Of a stretch of DNA of 64,000 bases, positions 1 through 13,716 are shown in pieces; positions within the stretch are counted from its first letter, which is position 1, and every line of letters starts with the position of its first letter. The stretch spans positions 6,448,001 through 6,512,000 of the forward strand of contig NC_052106.1 of NCBI RefSeq assembly GCF_012273895.1, read 5' to 3'. The DNA comes from Zerene cesonia (lineage: Eukaryota > Arthropoda > Insecta > Lepidoptera > Pieridae). Position numbers and translations under genes: made by a program. The notes under the pieces were generated by a model. The model did not search any database. It was not told where the DNA came from and saw nothing but the letters and a program-made list of their open reading frames with translations.

Positions 1-3000
1 CCGTGAAATTTGTTATATTGGAGTACATATTTGCCTTTTTTTAAATAGCCCTTCGTTAAAGACTTTAGTGAATTTTTACTTTCCCGTGACCTAGTTCAGT
101 GATATCGCTATCAACGTCTACAACTCAGGTCATCATGCGATTTCCTGTGAAGGTTTAAGGTTGATGGTAAAACAGATTTAATGCATCTCAGCGTGGCGCG
201 AAAGTTTTGCTGTGATAGTTGTCTCACTATTAAAAACACTGGGCAAATCAAATGATTCATTATTGATAGTAATCTATTACAGACCTCACATGCCATATTT
301 TATCATTACGTTTGATTTGTATAATTAATAGTCTGCGCTCAGATATGTTCATTAATGTGGTCTCAATGGATATTTAACGAATACCATTAATTCTATTAAG
401 CAATGCTATGTGCTCTTAAAAGGATTGCCTAAACCTTTAATGTCATCACTACACGTTTTTATAGTTATTATAGCTGAGTAAAATTGTTATTGGAATGATT
501 TTTTTTTTATTTTTCCGTGACCATTAGCTTCTCTGTACCATAAAAAGAAAAACTTTTGATAAGCTTAAAAAAGGTCCATTTGTGTATTAGAAAAGATTTG
601 CAATATAAAATATATGGATATTTTCGACATTTGTTTAAAAATACGTTTAATATGCAATAGACAGAGATCACTGCAAGTGTTATAGATACTAAACAAACAA
701 TCTGCTTGCAATTGCTCAATAATTAATTGGTCGGAATTTTGTAAGCTGTATCCACCGTTAGTATATAGTGTATTTATAAATTGTATTTAATTAATAAAAG
801 GGTACGAGTTCATGTGATATACCATGTGTTTCTATTTTCCCATTTTTTTCTTTTTTAGAAAATATTCCATGAGATCATGAATTATTGTATTGATGTCATA
901 AAAAATAAAAATCACAATTTTAATGGAATTTTCTTCAATGCAGTACAAACTGACATAATTATTATTATTTTCAATTCTATCCCCACTCATGTTTCTTTCT
1001 GCAAAAGCTCAATATAAGAAATATTTTCGCATGCACAAAATCTGGAGAAAAATGTGTACACAAGATAGGGAAATTTTGGAGTGTATTTTATATAGATATT
1101 TAGATTCTATCATAGAAAAAGGAAAAAATCGTTTTTTTTTAGTATACTTTCTTTTTGTATACGTGTATCTAAAAGATAATCTAACATTGCTGCTAAATCG
1201 ATTCTGAAACTTATTTCATTAATGGAAAGATGCAGTTCTCTTAACTCATGTGTTTTTGTTAGTCTAAAGTGGCAAGATAAGTTAGTAAGGTTCGTACATA
1301 ATATTTATTTGCCTTATTATGAGAAAGATGGAAAACATGCAGATGATTACGGCGCAGTTTACAGAACGGTCTTACGTAAATTTTATTACGCGTTTTTCTT
1401 TATATAATCTACATTTAAGGGCCAGTACAGACCTATACAAGGTATCTCTCCAGGGTGTTTTTTGTCTACCTTTACAGATCTCATAAATATTGTATGGAAT
1501 AACGCATTCGAAGACGGAAGAACCTCCTACAAAAGTCTTCCAAAGTACGGCGTACACCTATAGACCGGATTGGACAAGTCTCGAAAAAATTGAATTTATT
1601 TGGCTACACACGACAAACTTCAGTCTACATTATTTCTTTGTAATCTTTATCCAATCTTCGTACAATACCGTATGCGTTGAGTCCATGTCAAATAATGGGT
1701 GAATTTTGTACACAAGTCTTATTTGGGTAGGCCCCGATTCAGTCGAAAGAAACGTTGGCAGAAAAAAACAACACGTTTTTGTAAAGCTTTCAAGCTATTG
1801 CATAGCAGCCGTCCAGCCCTATTTAGGTACATCAACTACCTCATATTCGATTCGCATTAAGTTGTGTTTCATTGACAGAAAGTAACCTACGTTACATTTA
1901 TAAGATTTAGGGCTTTCTTCACTATTTGTATGTAGATAATTATTTATGATAGTCAATTTCATCTATTTACACAAGTCATTTTAAATTATACATAAGCTAA
2001 GAAGCAAAAAGCAACAGTGAGATTCTAAAAGTTGTGATATCAGATTTTATTTTTCAATTTTCAACAAAATTGATTCAGCGGTTTCAGCGTGAAAGCGTTT
2101 GAAACAGATAGAACAGTAACTTTCTTTCGCATATGTTTTATATATTACAAGGAATAAAGAGGTAACCTATAATATTGTTCACCATCTTTATATCTTATAA
2201 ATTGTTAAATCACTGTCACATAACTGCCTAGATTATTTTTCTTCACGCATCTTATCTCACTATAGCCATATTTTTGTATCAAAATAAATTACTTTTTGCC
2301 AAAATACTTATGATCAGCAACAACGTTTGACCGTTTCATTATGATGATTCATCGGTTGAATGAATTTGAATGAAATTTGGTCTCGGAATCTATTAGGTAT
2401 TATGTAAGTGCTGTATATCTACACTTATAGGAACTTCTCACTTAGATTAGCTATTTCGATGTTTCCAAATTCAATTTCAAATGCATTTATTTGCGAATGT
2501 AATGCACGAATTCGAATGAGTCTATCAAATTTTCAATTAACGTTCTGTGATATGACTTGAATAAATAATTATATTTTTTTAATAAAAATAACCCAAAATG
2601 TTGAAGGCTACAGTCTACTGATAGCTACGTATATAATTTATTTAAAACTTGTAATTTTCAATAACCATTTGAACAAAGAACCTACATAGGTGGGTACAGA
2701 GTACAGACCACGCGTTGCAATCGTGTATAACAGCATATCATGGCGTTTGTTTATTGCCAGAGTCGGGAGAAAGGCTTCCAAATAAAACATCTCAACGGTA
2801 TTTCGTAATTTTATTTTTACACTTTACGTTGGTGACCGTAAACGAATTTCACTACATCGCTCCATCATTTCAATTTAAATTACACGATAGAATGGTACTA
2901 GAACATAAATATTTTTTTCGTATTATTTTAAGATCAAATAGATAATCTTTTTTACATTCTAATGTAACGATATTATTTTAATTTAATTTGTAATTAATAT

Positions 3001-3624
3001 TAGGCAAAATACAACAAAAATTAATTACATAACTTATATTTAATTATACTCTTTATCGGAGAGAACAATTATTCTAGAAGCTAAATCATCTCAATTACAA
3101 TTTATAAATACTCGTAACAAAATTGAAGGAACTAAATATTTTGAATTCTACTAAAATTAACACGATCACATATAATATCAACTTAAAAAATAATAAAATT
3201 CTTACAATATGTAGTATCTATTTAAAATGTACGTTCATTTAATTTGGCTCCTGAAAATCGTATAGGTTACAAAATGGTGCAGATTATAAGACTACGGAAA
3301 ATTGAAATAAAACTGCAAATTTAACATTGGTAAGGAAAACAGGGAGTAACGCAGTAACAGTCATAAAAAATATAAAGCGATTAGCATAATAGTTTGATGG
3401 TATGTGACGTTGCACTACACTAAACAACAAAATGAGATTCAAGATTCACACTACATTATTATAATTCCTACCGTCGCCGCACGTAACAAATAACAAACTT
3501 AATTAAAACGTCTCAATTAAAACTTTAACAAAATCACTCTAATACTGCTGAATTTGTACGAATTATGTTAATCTAAAAAATAACATGATCACGAGTCACA
3601 ACACAAGGTAAATAAGTAAGCAGG
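1..3624. other. non-coding AT-rich stretch
   Basis: No reading frame with protein-like composition, no RNA gene and no clearly bounded repeat was recognised. Short frames of 60-76 codons here are of AT-rich random composition. Confidence 0.5.
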
Positions 3625-4624
3625 NNNNNNNNNNNNNNNNNNNNNNNNNNNNNNNNNNNNNNNNNNNNNNNNNNNNNNNNNNNNNNNNNNNNNNNNNNNN
3701 NNNNNNNNNNNNNNNNNNNNNNNNNNNNNNNNNNNNNNNNNNNNNNNNNNNNNNNNNNNNNNNNNNNNNNNNNNNNNNNNNNNNNNNNNNNNNNNNNNNN
3801 NNNNNNNNNNNNNNNNNNNNNNNNNNNNNNNNNNNNNNNNNNNNNNNNNNNNNNNNNNNNNNNNNNNNNNNNNNNNNNNNNNNNNNNNNNNNNNNNNNNN
3901 NNNNNNNNNNNNNNNNNNNNNNNNNNNNNNNNNNNNNNNNNNNNNNNNNNNNNNNNNNNNNNNNNNNNNNNNNNNNNNNNNNNNNNNNNNNNNNNNNNNN
4001 NNNNNNNNNNNNNNNNNNNNNNNNNNNNNNNNNNNNNNNNNNNNNNNNNNNNNNNNNNNNNNNNNNNNNNNNNNNNNNNNNNNNNNNNNNNNNNNNNNNN
4101 NNNNNNNNNNNNNNNNNNNNNNNNNNNNNNNNNNNNNNNNNNNNNNNNNNNNNNNNNNNNNNNNNNNNNNNNNNNNNNNNNNNNNNNNNNNNNNNNNNNN
4201 NNNNNNNNNNNNNNNNNNNNNNNNNNNNNNNNNNNNNNNNNNNNNNNNNNNNNNNNNNNNNNNNNNNNNNNNNNNNNNNNNNNNNNNNNNNNNNNNNNNN
4301 NNNNNNNNNNNNNNNNNNNNNNNNNNNNNNNNNNNNNNNNNNNNNNNNNNNNNNNNNNNNNNNNNNNNNNNNNNNNNNNNNNNNNNNNNNNNNNNNNNNN
4401 NNNNNNNNNNNNNNNNNNNNNNNNNNNNNNNNNNNNNNNNNNNNNNNNNNNNNNNNNNNNNNNNNNNNNNNNNNNNNNNNNNNNNNNNNNNNNNNNNNNN
4501 NNNNNNNNNNNNNNNNNNNNNNNNNNNNNNNNNNNNNNNNNNNNNNNNNNNNNNNNNNNNNNNNNNNNNNNNNNNNNNNNNNNNNNNNNNNNNNNNNNNN
4601 NNNNNNNNNNNNNNNNNNNNNNNN
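3625..4624. other. assembly gap, 1000 N
   Basis: Exactly 1000 N. The size differs from the two 100-N gaps, so it was probably introduced at a different assembly step. The base immediately right of it (4625) starts the 76-base sequence shared in inverted form with 15197. Confidence 0.99.
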
Positions 4625-4700
4625 TCTCGCACAACACGCGATCCTCGCGACTCGAACAATGCAAGGATAGGCGCGTCTTCGGCCTAGAACCTACTCTTAA
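4625..4700 (+). repeat. contig-end overlap, copy 1
   Basis: 76 bases starting exactly at the edge of the 1000-N gap (first bases TCTCGCACAACACGCGATCC). They are the perfect reverse complement of 15197-15272. Because both copies touch a gap and point towards the same junction, this looks like one genomic segment present at two unmerged contig ends, not a biological repeat. Confidence 0.93.
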
Positions 4701-4939
4701 TCTCTCCCCACATCGACGTACACTTAAAACAATAGACTAACCCAGTTGACGGCATATTCTACCCATTATTAGGTACTTTCGCGTCCTTGGCGTGCGATAT
4801 CTATCATGTGATCTATTGTACGGAGTCGACATCGGCACTGAGATTAAAGCGATAATTAATGCTGATTCCATACGACCTAGATTCGGCTCCGCTCGATAAA
4901 GTTAATTTACAGTTATAGTTGTAAATCTCGTTGCAAAAT

Positions 4940-5330
4940 AAACGAGCACGCGCGGCCTGACCATAGACAACACGCGGCAACTCCCACACAACCTCGATAC
5001 GTCACACCGCCCGCGCGCCAGCCCGTGTGTGGAATGAATGAGTCTGTATACACACGTCACCGTATAGTCTGTGGGAATATAGCACGGCCGGAACGCATCG
5101 CACCCGCTTCCGTGCACCCCTTTACGCGCTCCCGTAACTTTCGCTTTCGTCCGGCTTATGGGGTACGCATGTTCACAACAACACACGCGTGACTCAGTGT
5201 GTGACAGAGAGGGCCCGCTCCAAACTTTTGTCTGAATGAACTGGGGTGTTTGACAAGTTGTGGGCGCGAAAGGGTTGAGTTGCGAAGTTGCTCCGCTTTC
5301 GATCTCGTTGTGCTGCATATGGGGCGACTG
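4940..5330. promoter_or_regulatory. CpG-rich patch, possible alternative promoter or enhancer
   Basis: About 390 bases rich in CpG and CACACG/CGCGTG-like motifs, in sharp contrast to the surrounding AT-rich DNA and free of known repeats. A 138-codon open frame crosses it on the minus strand, but its composition is not protein-like. In the corrected gene order this patch lies inside lov intron 1, close to the repaired junction, so an internal promoter is conceivable. Function is inferred from composition only. Confidence 0.3.
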
Positions 5331-6837
5331 CGATCGATCGTAAACTTTGTTTTACTACTCCAATTTCGAGTGACGTTTATGCATGTTGTTAAAGTGATGT
5401 GTTGCCATTCTCGTTATCACTCATTAATCGAGGGTAGTAATTGAAACTAACATTAAATCTTTTCACGTTTTAATTACAATTGAATGTATATAAACGACTT
5501 CTCAACACAATAATTTTGTCATGTACAATAGTGTATGTATTAAAAACAAAAAAACTATTTAAAAACCCTATATTAGTATCATGCATCAGCAACCATTTAA
5601 CAAAACGACAATTTAAGAGATAATTCGTCACGATTTCAATAAATGGAACGTTCGTTGATGTTACCAAGAAATACTTAGTTAATAATACTGAAAAAATACT
5701 TGCAAAATTTGTGAAAAAGAGAAGTTTTTAAAATGTTTCGATCGCCGCCATGTTTCGTAAATCATTGTTTATGGTCGACTAGTTTCAAGTATCGATAGCT
5801 AGAATTAGAAAGCGTCAAGTACGAGCCGATCTAATTGACCGCAAGCTTTACGCTGCTCTCATAGAAATTGAACTCGTTAAAAATGTAATACAAAGAAATT
5901 TTTTAACATGATGTAGGCATAGATTTCTTGCTAGTTAAACACATACAAAACTTAGAAAATCCTTTTTTTACACGTTTTCCACCCTTTTTTCGTACTTTCG
6001 GATTATAACATATTAACCTTATATTTTTTCTGGGTATATTTAAACTGTATCTGTTATAGATTACATTTATTTCATAAAATTAGCTTTGCATTCTTATTGA
6101 AACGATAATTTAGGTATTTAACATATAATATTTACACTATGAAAAATAAACTCGGCTTGGGATAACCATGTTAAAAATTTTATTTTTAAATCTGTTACAT
6201 AATTTACAATTGAATTATTAATTGCAAATCAAACACTGTTATCTATAATACGAAATATAGTTACGTAGTTCTTACAATAAAAACAACAGGCCTACGCGTT
6301 ACCCAAAAGCTTGCAATAAACCATCTCAAGCATTGGCTCGAATCCAATCACACTCCCCATATCCAATTTCCATCGATTGGTGTTGAATCGAAGTTGGTAA
6401 TTATGCAAATATCAGCAGCTCTCGTTAACGATTGACATGACTTAACGACTCCTGCGCATTCCGCAATAAAACACAACGGAACTGCATTTATTATGCATCA
6501 AATTAATTGTCCATTACGTTTACTTTCAAATTGATTGTGTTGATTTATGGGGTAACGTATATGACATTGACGTTTAGGCGACACAAAAATCGGCGGGAAA
6601 ATGTTTGCAAAGTATCTTGATATTATAAAAAAGGCTCTTAATTATAATGTAAATGTCGGTGTGTTTATTACACCTTAAACTAAAATTACTGCATAAATCT
6701 TAACGAGATTCCGTACTTGTGGACCGATTAGATCACAGTATCTATTCATAACTATAATAATTTATATTTATATCCTAAAGAAATTCAAATACTTGATTAA
6801 TTTGCGTAAATATTGTGTTATATTACGTATATTTTAC

Positions 6838-6999
6838 AATAAAAAAGCTGAAAATGTTGTTTGTTTAATAGCCTTAATCTCAGAAATTACTGGACGGATT
6901 TCAAAAATTTTTTCAGTGTTAGATAGCCCCTTTTAGGAGGAAAGCAATAGGCCCTATAAGTTCCTGTCCGATGTGGGTGAAGCCACGGGCCATCACTAG
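6838..6999 (+). mobile_element. non-autonomous Helitron, 'CTCAGGAACTACTGG' family
   Basis: Matches the copies at 32440-32607 and 61162-61329 in reverse. It ends with CACTAG|T after a GGGTGAAGCCACGGGC tract. The left end is diverged and its TC start is not certain. Confidence 0.65.
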
Positions 7000-7424
7000 T
7001 ACTTAAATATGCGTGTAGAATCAATAACGACAAAATACTATAATACTATTAATAAATCATGTCTCACGCGTCTGTTACAAGCTCAATGACGCATCATGTC
7101 AATGAATTACACAGTTCAGCGAACGATAATATAATATTATAAGGAAGTAATATATACCATGAATATTTCAAAATAAACTGATATGCTTATAATTTTGAGA
7201 AGTGAAGAAAATAACGTTACATTGGGATTTTTATTTTAAATTAAAAGCATAAAATCATACTATTATGGTTCTATGATAGAAGTCGATAAAATTCGATCTC
7301 TTAATAAATACATTGCGTGAAGTTATTTTCATTCTATTGAAATTATAAATATTTTTTAGAGTAGTCTAGTTTTACCTATCAAAAGACTTATTTGTTAAGA
7401 TGTTATATAGGAAGATACTATATA

Positions 7425-7530
7425 AGCTAAAGAGCAACTCCAAACAAATTGTCAACCATCCAATCTATGACCGCGCCGACCGTTGCCTAACCTTCACTTT
7501 TAATTATTTGTTATAATGGCAGCAATTTCA
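7425..7530 (+). mobile_element. LINE-tail repeat fragment
   Basis: Aligns by eye with 15675-15760: both have CATCCAAT-TATRACCG-GCC followed by a TTGCYT...TTATTTGT tract. A short, old fragment. Confidence 0.45.
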
Positions 7531-8291
7531 ACCATCTTAATATCACGATTCACATAATACAGTTATTCGTATATCGTTCTATTCTATTTCCTCTAAACAA
7601 TAAGAGATATTTCGCAATTCCCAGTGGGAACTAGATATAATATTCTCCAAACAGAACAGCATACGGAATAATCCACACACGTTGTATAATCCGTCCCACA
7701 CCCCATACTTACACGGGGGCAGGAAACACACGAATAACTAACATTACCACACGACATACGCATTAATTGCACGTTACAGTTAAAACTTAACCGCGGGTTA
7801 ACTCAACTGGTTAATAATATAGAATAGTGAAGGATTTACGAGCTATAAAGGAAGCCGTTATATGTTATGGCTGTAGAAAGTGGCGTGATAGAAAATGCGA
7901 TTTGAATTCTTCTATCGTTAATTTATACTGTATGTAATAAAAACGTTACATGGGCTTTCGATAAACGCGTAGAATGGGGATGAATTGAGCAAGACGTAAT
8001 TTGGTTTAATCGATTTGTGAATGATCCATTCATTATATTATATGATAATTTACCTAGAATCCATTTGCATATGTTTTTCACACATGTGAACAAACATTAT
8101 TGGATTGCGCGAATGTTTGCTGTGACCCCAGTGCGTCACCTGGGTATTTTAAAGTATCGTATAATTTTTATTTAGTAACACATTACAGTGTGCTTTTAGA
8201 TAGTATTGATTGATATATTTGGGTTTTATATGAGAGAAGTATCCCTCTACAAATTAAGTATCTCTAAGGTAGTATAATAGATATATAAAGA

Positions 8292-8445
8292 CTAGTTGTT
8301 CGCCCCGGTTTCGCGCGTGGTACATATAATTTATGTCACTCAGTGAAATTGTAGCTTTCTAACGGCGAAAGAATTTATGAAATCCATTCAGTAGTTTTTA
8401 AGTTAAAACGTAACAAACATACAAAATTAATATAAGAGAGTATTA
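8292..8445 (-). mobile_element. non-autonomous Helitron
   Basis: Begins CTAG then TTGTTCGCCCCGG and contains CACTCAGTGAAATTGTAGC, shared with 55538-55733. The 5' (TC) end is not clear. Confidence 0.65.
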
Positions 8446-9719
8446 CTCCATTCTGAACACATGAAGGTGCAAACTGAAAAGCATTTGTTCATTGCATATT
8501 AAGATATATCCGTAGAGATATAAATGTTTGCTAAAACGTTATATTTCTCATCGTCGCGATAGCTGCAACGAAGGTACGTCCTGGTAAAATAATTACTTCG
8601 CAGTATAAAATGAATAGTCGTGGAAGCGTTGTGCTTCAATATCTGAATCCGAGACAAGTACATTGGATACAGAACAAGAAGTATTAAGCTATCGATTTGT
8701 CGCATTCGAATGTACCGCGGCGAATTTTAGCTCGCTCTTATTTATCTGTCTGAAGGTTTTACATATTCTGTGCACTAAGGTCGTTATAGCCTTGCGTCGT
8801 AAATAATTGTATATTATGTTTTGATATGGCTGTAATATTAAACTTATGCGCGTAAAGCAATAAAATTTTAATTAAATTCCTTTTACGATGTAAATTATGT
8901 GGAAAATTTGTTTAGCATATTTAGCGATGAATGATATTATTGTGAAACAATTTCAAGTGCTCATTTTCACTAATCTAGCCATCACAGATAAATCGGAGTC
9001 GAATGAAACTTTCATTTCACTTGAAACCACTGGCGCCATCTAGCGGAGAGTAGCGGGACTATATCATTGCTTGCACAATTTATTGTTCTGATTCAATTTA
9101 TATTTGTGTTTGCTAAATTGTTAGTATAATTATAACAATATAGCTTGATTATTTAAATATTACACAATAAATCTGCGAGCAATCTGTTACCGCCTACGAT
9201 TTATTTGCGATGACAAGTGCTCGCTAGAAATATACCAAGTTAACCTATTAGTACTGGCTGTTAATTACATGAACGCAATTAACGAAGTAGATTATTTGTG
9301 CGGAATTGAGACCGCCCGTGATTTTGTTGACCGTTACATTTGTAATTCGGGTTCAATAATCACGGTTTGAATTTCTATGAAAAAATAATATTATCACTAC
9401 ATAATGTTTAATTACATTTCAATTATTTAATACTAAGACGAGGATATACAAGCTTTTTATAGATAATGTAGCTTAATTTTAAGAAACGTTCTATTTAATA
9501 TATACCTATTCATCGGATTTATTAGATTAAAATCATGTTTCTTTTTGTTTTGTTTCTTATTATGATATGAGTTCAACATTTTGTCGCCTAGAAGAGACTG
9601 TTTTTAAGCAATAAGGGCACCTTTTCGTGCGTTTCTGCCAGTATGATATCATCTACATAAATTTACTGTCTTTTATCTCTATTCTGTACAATTAAGAATA
9701 AATACATCCATTGTTCCAG

Positions 9720-9848
9720 TGTTCGGCATGGACTCCCCCCTCGGCCTGTTCCCCCCGGGCATGGAGCACAAAATGTACCCCCTCATGGACGTGGAGCACC
9801 GACCACCGCCACTCGATGCGCAGCTGTTCACCAACGTCAAGAAGAAAT
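9720..9848 (+). CDS. lov: jim lovell-like BTB-psq factor, exon 2 (linker)
   Basis: A 129-base internal exon encoding the linker between the BTB and psq domains (residues 242-283), rich in Met, Pro and Leu (FGMDSPLGLFPPGME and so on) and ending in a basic KKK. The acceptor is TTGTTCCAG, ending at 9719. The chosen donor is GTGGGT at 9849-9854. The exon begins with TG, which completes codon 241 with the single A left by the BTB exon to give ATG (Met). It ends with one base, T, which joins GG of the next exon to make Trp 284. GC content is well above the flanking intron. It has no start codon of its own that needs to be used: the reading frame is open from the acceptor. A second possible donor at 9853 would break the frame with exon 3. 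The plus strand here conflicts with exon 1 on the minus strand unless the contig is turned around. Confidence 0.83.
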
Positions 9849-11114
9849 GTGGGTTACACTTATATCCTACTCATAGTAAGTCCCTTTTTATAATGTGGCC
9901 AACCTGTGACAGACTATAACATTCTGAAAGAGATTTCTTTACAATATTACCATCTAACTGCGAGGAAACTCTGAAACGACTCCTTTCAGAGTTTTAGTTC
10001 GGTTTGTTAAATGTTTTTAGTATTAATAAACCGGACAACAAAATTATAAACATAAGCTATAACTTTTGAGCTATTGATCCTAAGAATTTTCAATTTTACA
10101 AAAGCTTACATGCCTTTTTTGGGTTGGCCACAATTTGTTTATTCATAAACGTGATAGAAAACTAAGTCCCGCATTAAAAATCTAGTTATAAATTGCACGT
10201 AACTAGAAAAGCGATTATTTTCTAGATATTCACAACTTCAACTCGTTATACATGCAATATGTAAACGAAGTTGCGAAACCAAAGCCCGATCATACAATAG
10301 TTACTATGCATCAGACCTAATAATAGCATACAGGCTGCAACCGTGTCCCATCACACATCTCGCAGTCTTGCAATCGCATCGCGCATAATGTTAAACGACC
10401 ATTGTTTCCCAGTGAATGTTTATTAAGACGATCTGATATCGTATCTCATAGGGGAACAGACGCCGAGTCTAACGTATGCTCACAATGGTCCACTGTCAAC
10501 TCCACACACAATACGCGGCGATCGATTAGCGCCATCGCTCGAGACGGCACATGCATGCGATGCTCCCCATAAAATGCTAACAAGCTCCTATTTCGAATGC
10601 AAATCGTCTTTTAATTCCCCGTTATGAACTCGCGTGACCCCCGAGGCTATTAAGAAAAACTAATTCCCGCAATAAAATATCACGGCTTTCGAATTATCTG
10701 ATCAGCATTGAACGTGATCCGTCGAAATTATAAAACTGTAAGGTCGAGGCGACGTCGCCGGCGTATGCACGTCCGCTTTTCTTTCTGACAGAACCGCCTT
10801 AATAGTCGCGTGCTCGCATCGAATTAATGACGAATCCGGCGTGTCGCCGCAACCCGCTCATTTCGGTCGTGTGTCGGCTGCCAACATAGGGTTATTGCTC
10901 AACCGAAACACGGTTATTAGATAGTTGTGCTGCATTAGCGAGGCAATGCTGTCGCGGAGGCACACGGCACATGTCGTGCGCCAATACCGCCCAGCACCGT
11001 CTGCATTTTTCCACCCCTAAATCATAACTGCAAAACTCCGCAACCTAATTAGCGAACTTACTAAAGTCGAGCACGAAAATTTTGACGTCTATTAATATGA
11101 ACATTTTTTGGCAG
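9849..11114 (+). other. lov: lov intron 2
   Basis: A 1266-base intron between exon 2 and the psq exon, bounded by GTGGGT and GGCAG, phase 1 at both ends. The distal half (about 10350-11040) is more GC-rich than the proximal half and lacks recognisable repeats, so it may hold regulatory sequence. No coding potential seen. Confidence 0.65.
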
Positions 11115-11764
11115 GGCGACCAAAGGGACAACATAGCGCACCGCGGGGCGGGCCTCCTCGCTCCTGGACCAACGCGGAGCTGACGGAAGCCCTCCAACAC
11201 GTATGGAACAAGAAGATGACAACCAGCCAAGCGTCAAGGATCTTCGGTATCCCGTACAACTCGCTACTCATGTACGTGCGAGGCAAGTACGGCAAAAGTT
11301 TAAAGCTCGAGCAGTTGCGGAAAGACTGCATAGGCGGGCCGCTGGAGGTGCTCAATTTGAATTCAGGCAACAACAACAACAATCACCCGTCGAGCAAACA
11401 CCACGATAAGGAAGACCAGCACCAGAACGCGAGTCAGAGACCGGCGAGTTCGGAACCGGACATCTCATCGAATCCCATGTTCAACCCCTTCCAGCAAGGC
11501 TTCTACCCGGAGTTTCCACCAGGTTTTCCCATGCCCCTGAACATGTTGCATCTGTTGCCGCCGAGCGAGAAGGCCAGGGAGCTGTACCAGTCGATGCCGA
11601 TGGCGCTCGACTCGCTGTCGGGAGTCGCAAAGGAAGAGGACTGCAAGAGTGACCGGTCGAAGGAGAACTCGGCGGATGAGGAGGGCGACTCGTACCGCGC
11701 GCCAGCGCACCCGCCGCACCCTCCCGACACCCGCACGCTGCTGCACCACAACGGGCAGGATTAA
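11115..11764 (+). CDS. lov: jim lovell-like BTB-psq factor, exon 3 (psq DNA-binding domain and C-terminus)
   Basis: Last coding exon, 650 bases ending in TAA at 11762-11764. The acceptor is TTTTTTGGCAG (CAG at 11112-11114). It starts with a basic stretch (RPKGQHSAPRGGPPR, residues 285-299), then a pipsqueak-type helix-turn-helix at about residues 300-346 (RSWTNAELTEALQHVWNKKM, then TTSQASRIFGIPYNSLLMYV, then RGKYGKS). This domain binds DNA and is typical of BTB-psq factors. The remaining roughly 150 residues are low complexity: an Asn/His run, a hydrophobic Phe/Pro/Met patch (NPFQQGFYPEFPPGFPMP), an acidic/Ser segment and a Pro/His tail ending HHNGQD. Spliced to the other two exons it completes a 499-residue protein, shorter than I recall for Drosophila lov. 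The psq domain sequence strongly supports the family; no search was run. Confidence 0.9.
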
Positions 11765-13006
11765 ACACTATCTTCCAATTAGCATAATCGTCTTCGATTC
11801 CGTACCTATCGTTTCTACCTTCCATCTTGTATGTCTATTCTTTCGACGGTACGTAGGTCGACAATTTCGTGGAAATTAGAAAATCTATATGTACAGTGAA
11901 ACTGAAATTATCTTTGTATACTCAAGGCGCCAGCATACAGAGTTCCCATGCAATAACAGTTAGACACTGATATACTTTTAGAATTTCAGTTTTACTCGAA
12001 GTTCAGAGGTCGAGATCTCGCCGGGCATCTTTGATGTTCGAATTAAAATTAGTTAAATTTATATTTAAAGATGTGTTAATATTGTAAATGTATTTAAATC
12101 GCGTATAAGTGATAGGCGATAATTTATTGATTCGAGGTGTGCAATACGTGTGAAAGGCGTTGTGATTGTTATCGGCAGTCGTTACCGACTCTTTTATTGT
12201 TGACACTCCACTTCACATTCCACTGTAATTATTTTTAGATAATACTTCATATCACTTAGATTATGAGTTTTACTGTAAAGTCTATTTTCCAATGTATCTT
12301 GCCTGTAAATTGTGTTATCCCAATGTAGATATTATGTTAAATGTGCGAGTTGACTCCTACATTTTCACCAAAGTTTGTAAAATATTTCGTAATAATAGTT
12401 ATTATTCGATAAACAATTTTAAATGTAAATAGTTATTGATAAATTAATGGGATATTGAAATTAAAATAGCCATTAAATAAGGAGACATTGTGTCTAAAAT
12501 GATAAATAGTAGTTCATTTGTAATTGTTGTAGAGTTAGTGAAAGAATACTGTGAACTAACTGCTCGTGAGACGTCTCATGGCGGACTCGTTGGGAGGTTG
12601 CGACGCACTAGTCACGCATTTTCTGTTTACAACGATAAATTCTAAATCGGTTCATTTCAAAGTCCCACAAATTATAGGTTATGTCATGACGAGTTACCCC
12701 GGGCAATAATGCTACAATAGTCTGCGACGTACACAGATGTCATGTAAATGTGCCGCGCTTTGAACGCGCCCCGATGCGGAAATCGTGATCCCAAAGCTGA
12801 GATGTGCCCGCAACTATTCGGGTGGTCCTGATTGCATCGTGACGTAAGCAACTTTATGATTACAGATTAAAAAAACAAAGAGTTGATTATCAATAATAAG
12901 ATGACGACAGTGCGCGCCTGGTCTAGACAAATAATGTATCTGCACTCAATGTTCAAATAAAAAGGAGCTTTCGAGATTTTAGTGAATAATGAAAGTTTAG
13001 AATAAA
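11765..13006 (+). other. lov: probable lov 3' UTR
   Basis: AT-rich DNA after the lov TAA. AATAAA signals occur at 12956-12961 and 13001-13006 and are the best candidates for cleavage sites; the true end is not determined. A Pumilio-type TGTAAATA lies at 12424-12431, which suggests possible translational control, but one such octamer is weak evidence. No other reading frame of note. Confidence 0.4.
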
Positions 13007-13716
13007 GGTTCAAACCTTTCTGGCTTTAGATAATTGTATACAATGATTTCGTATTAGATGTACCGTGAAGTATCACGTCATATTTACCTAAACATACGAT
13101 CGGTTATGTTACAAAATATTACTCATCTATTTTATTCGTATTGTATTTGATTTAAACATCATTTTAAACTAAACTAATGAAATTAGATGTCGATTCGAAA
13201 CTGCAAATCTCTTAACAGAAGACTGAACACTATTTATGACTCTATTTTGTATGTCTGTATATTTCACTTTATCACAGAATCAACTGCAGTGATCACATAG
13301 AATACAGTCGCGTCATTAAACAATATATCATTACAGGGATTTTATATATAAACGAGTTGTATAATTGAATATGTACTTATAGTTTTACGAACTTGCTTTT
13401 TCTCTTAACCTTCCTTTTTACGCTTAAAGTAATTCATTATTAAGATACATGGCAGTTGAATGTATAAACACAATATATTTGAAGCTAAACGGCACATAAA
13501 ATTGAAAGTTGAGCAGATAAAATTGGTTTCGTGTGTAGCAAAAATCTGTAATAAAGTTATTCAAGCGCTTACCCTGTGAACTTTTGAAAACGCTATAAAC
13601 ATGTTTGCATTTTGTTTGAAGGCTTCGTATATTCGCTGTATTATAACCTATAGCGTATCGAATACATGTGCCAAAAATTACACCGCTATTTCTGGACTTC
13701 AGAAAGCAATACTTCC

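Larger units (their letters stand above)
4701..9719 (+). other. lov: lov intron 1, downstream portion (in inverted contig)
   Basis: Non-coding DNA between the contig edge and the acceptor of exon 2. It holds a CpG-rich patch at 4940-5330, part of a LINE-tail repeat at about 7425-7530 and Helitrons at 6838-6999 and 8292-8445. Otherwise AT-rich with nothing recognisable. Confidence 0.5.

Noticed and set aside
3573..4664. Long minus-strand frames of about 360 codons
   Set aside because: They are almost entirely N.
4902..5318. 138-codon open frame on the minus strand
   Set aside because: Composition is Cys/Arg/Thr-rich and irregular, with no domain; it is explained by CpG-rich DNA that is poor in stop codons.
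11465..11825. Open frames antisense to the psq exon
   Set aside because: Arg/Ser/Ala-rich frames caused by high GC in exon 3; no motif.
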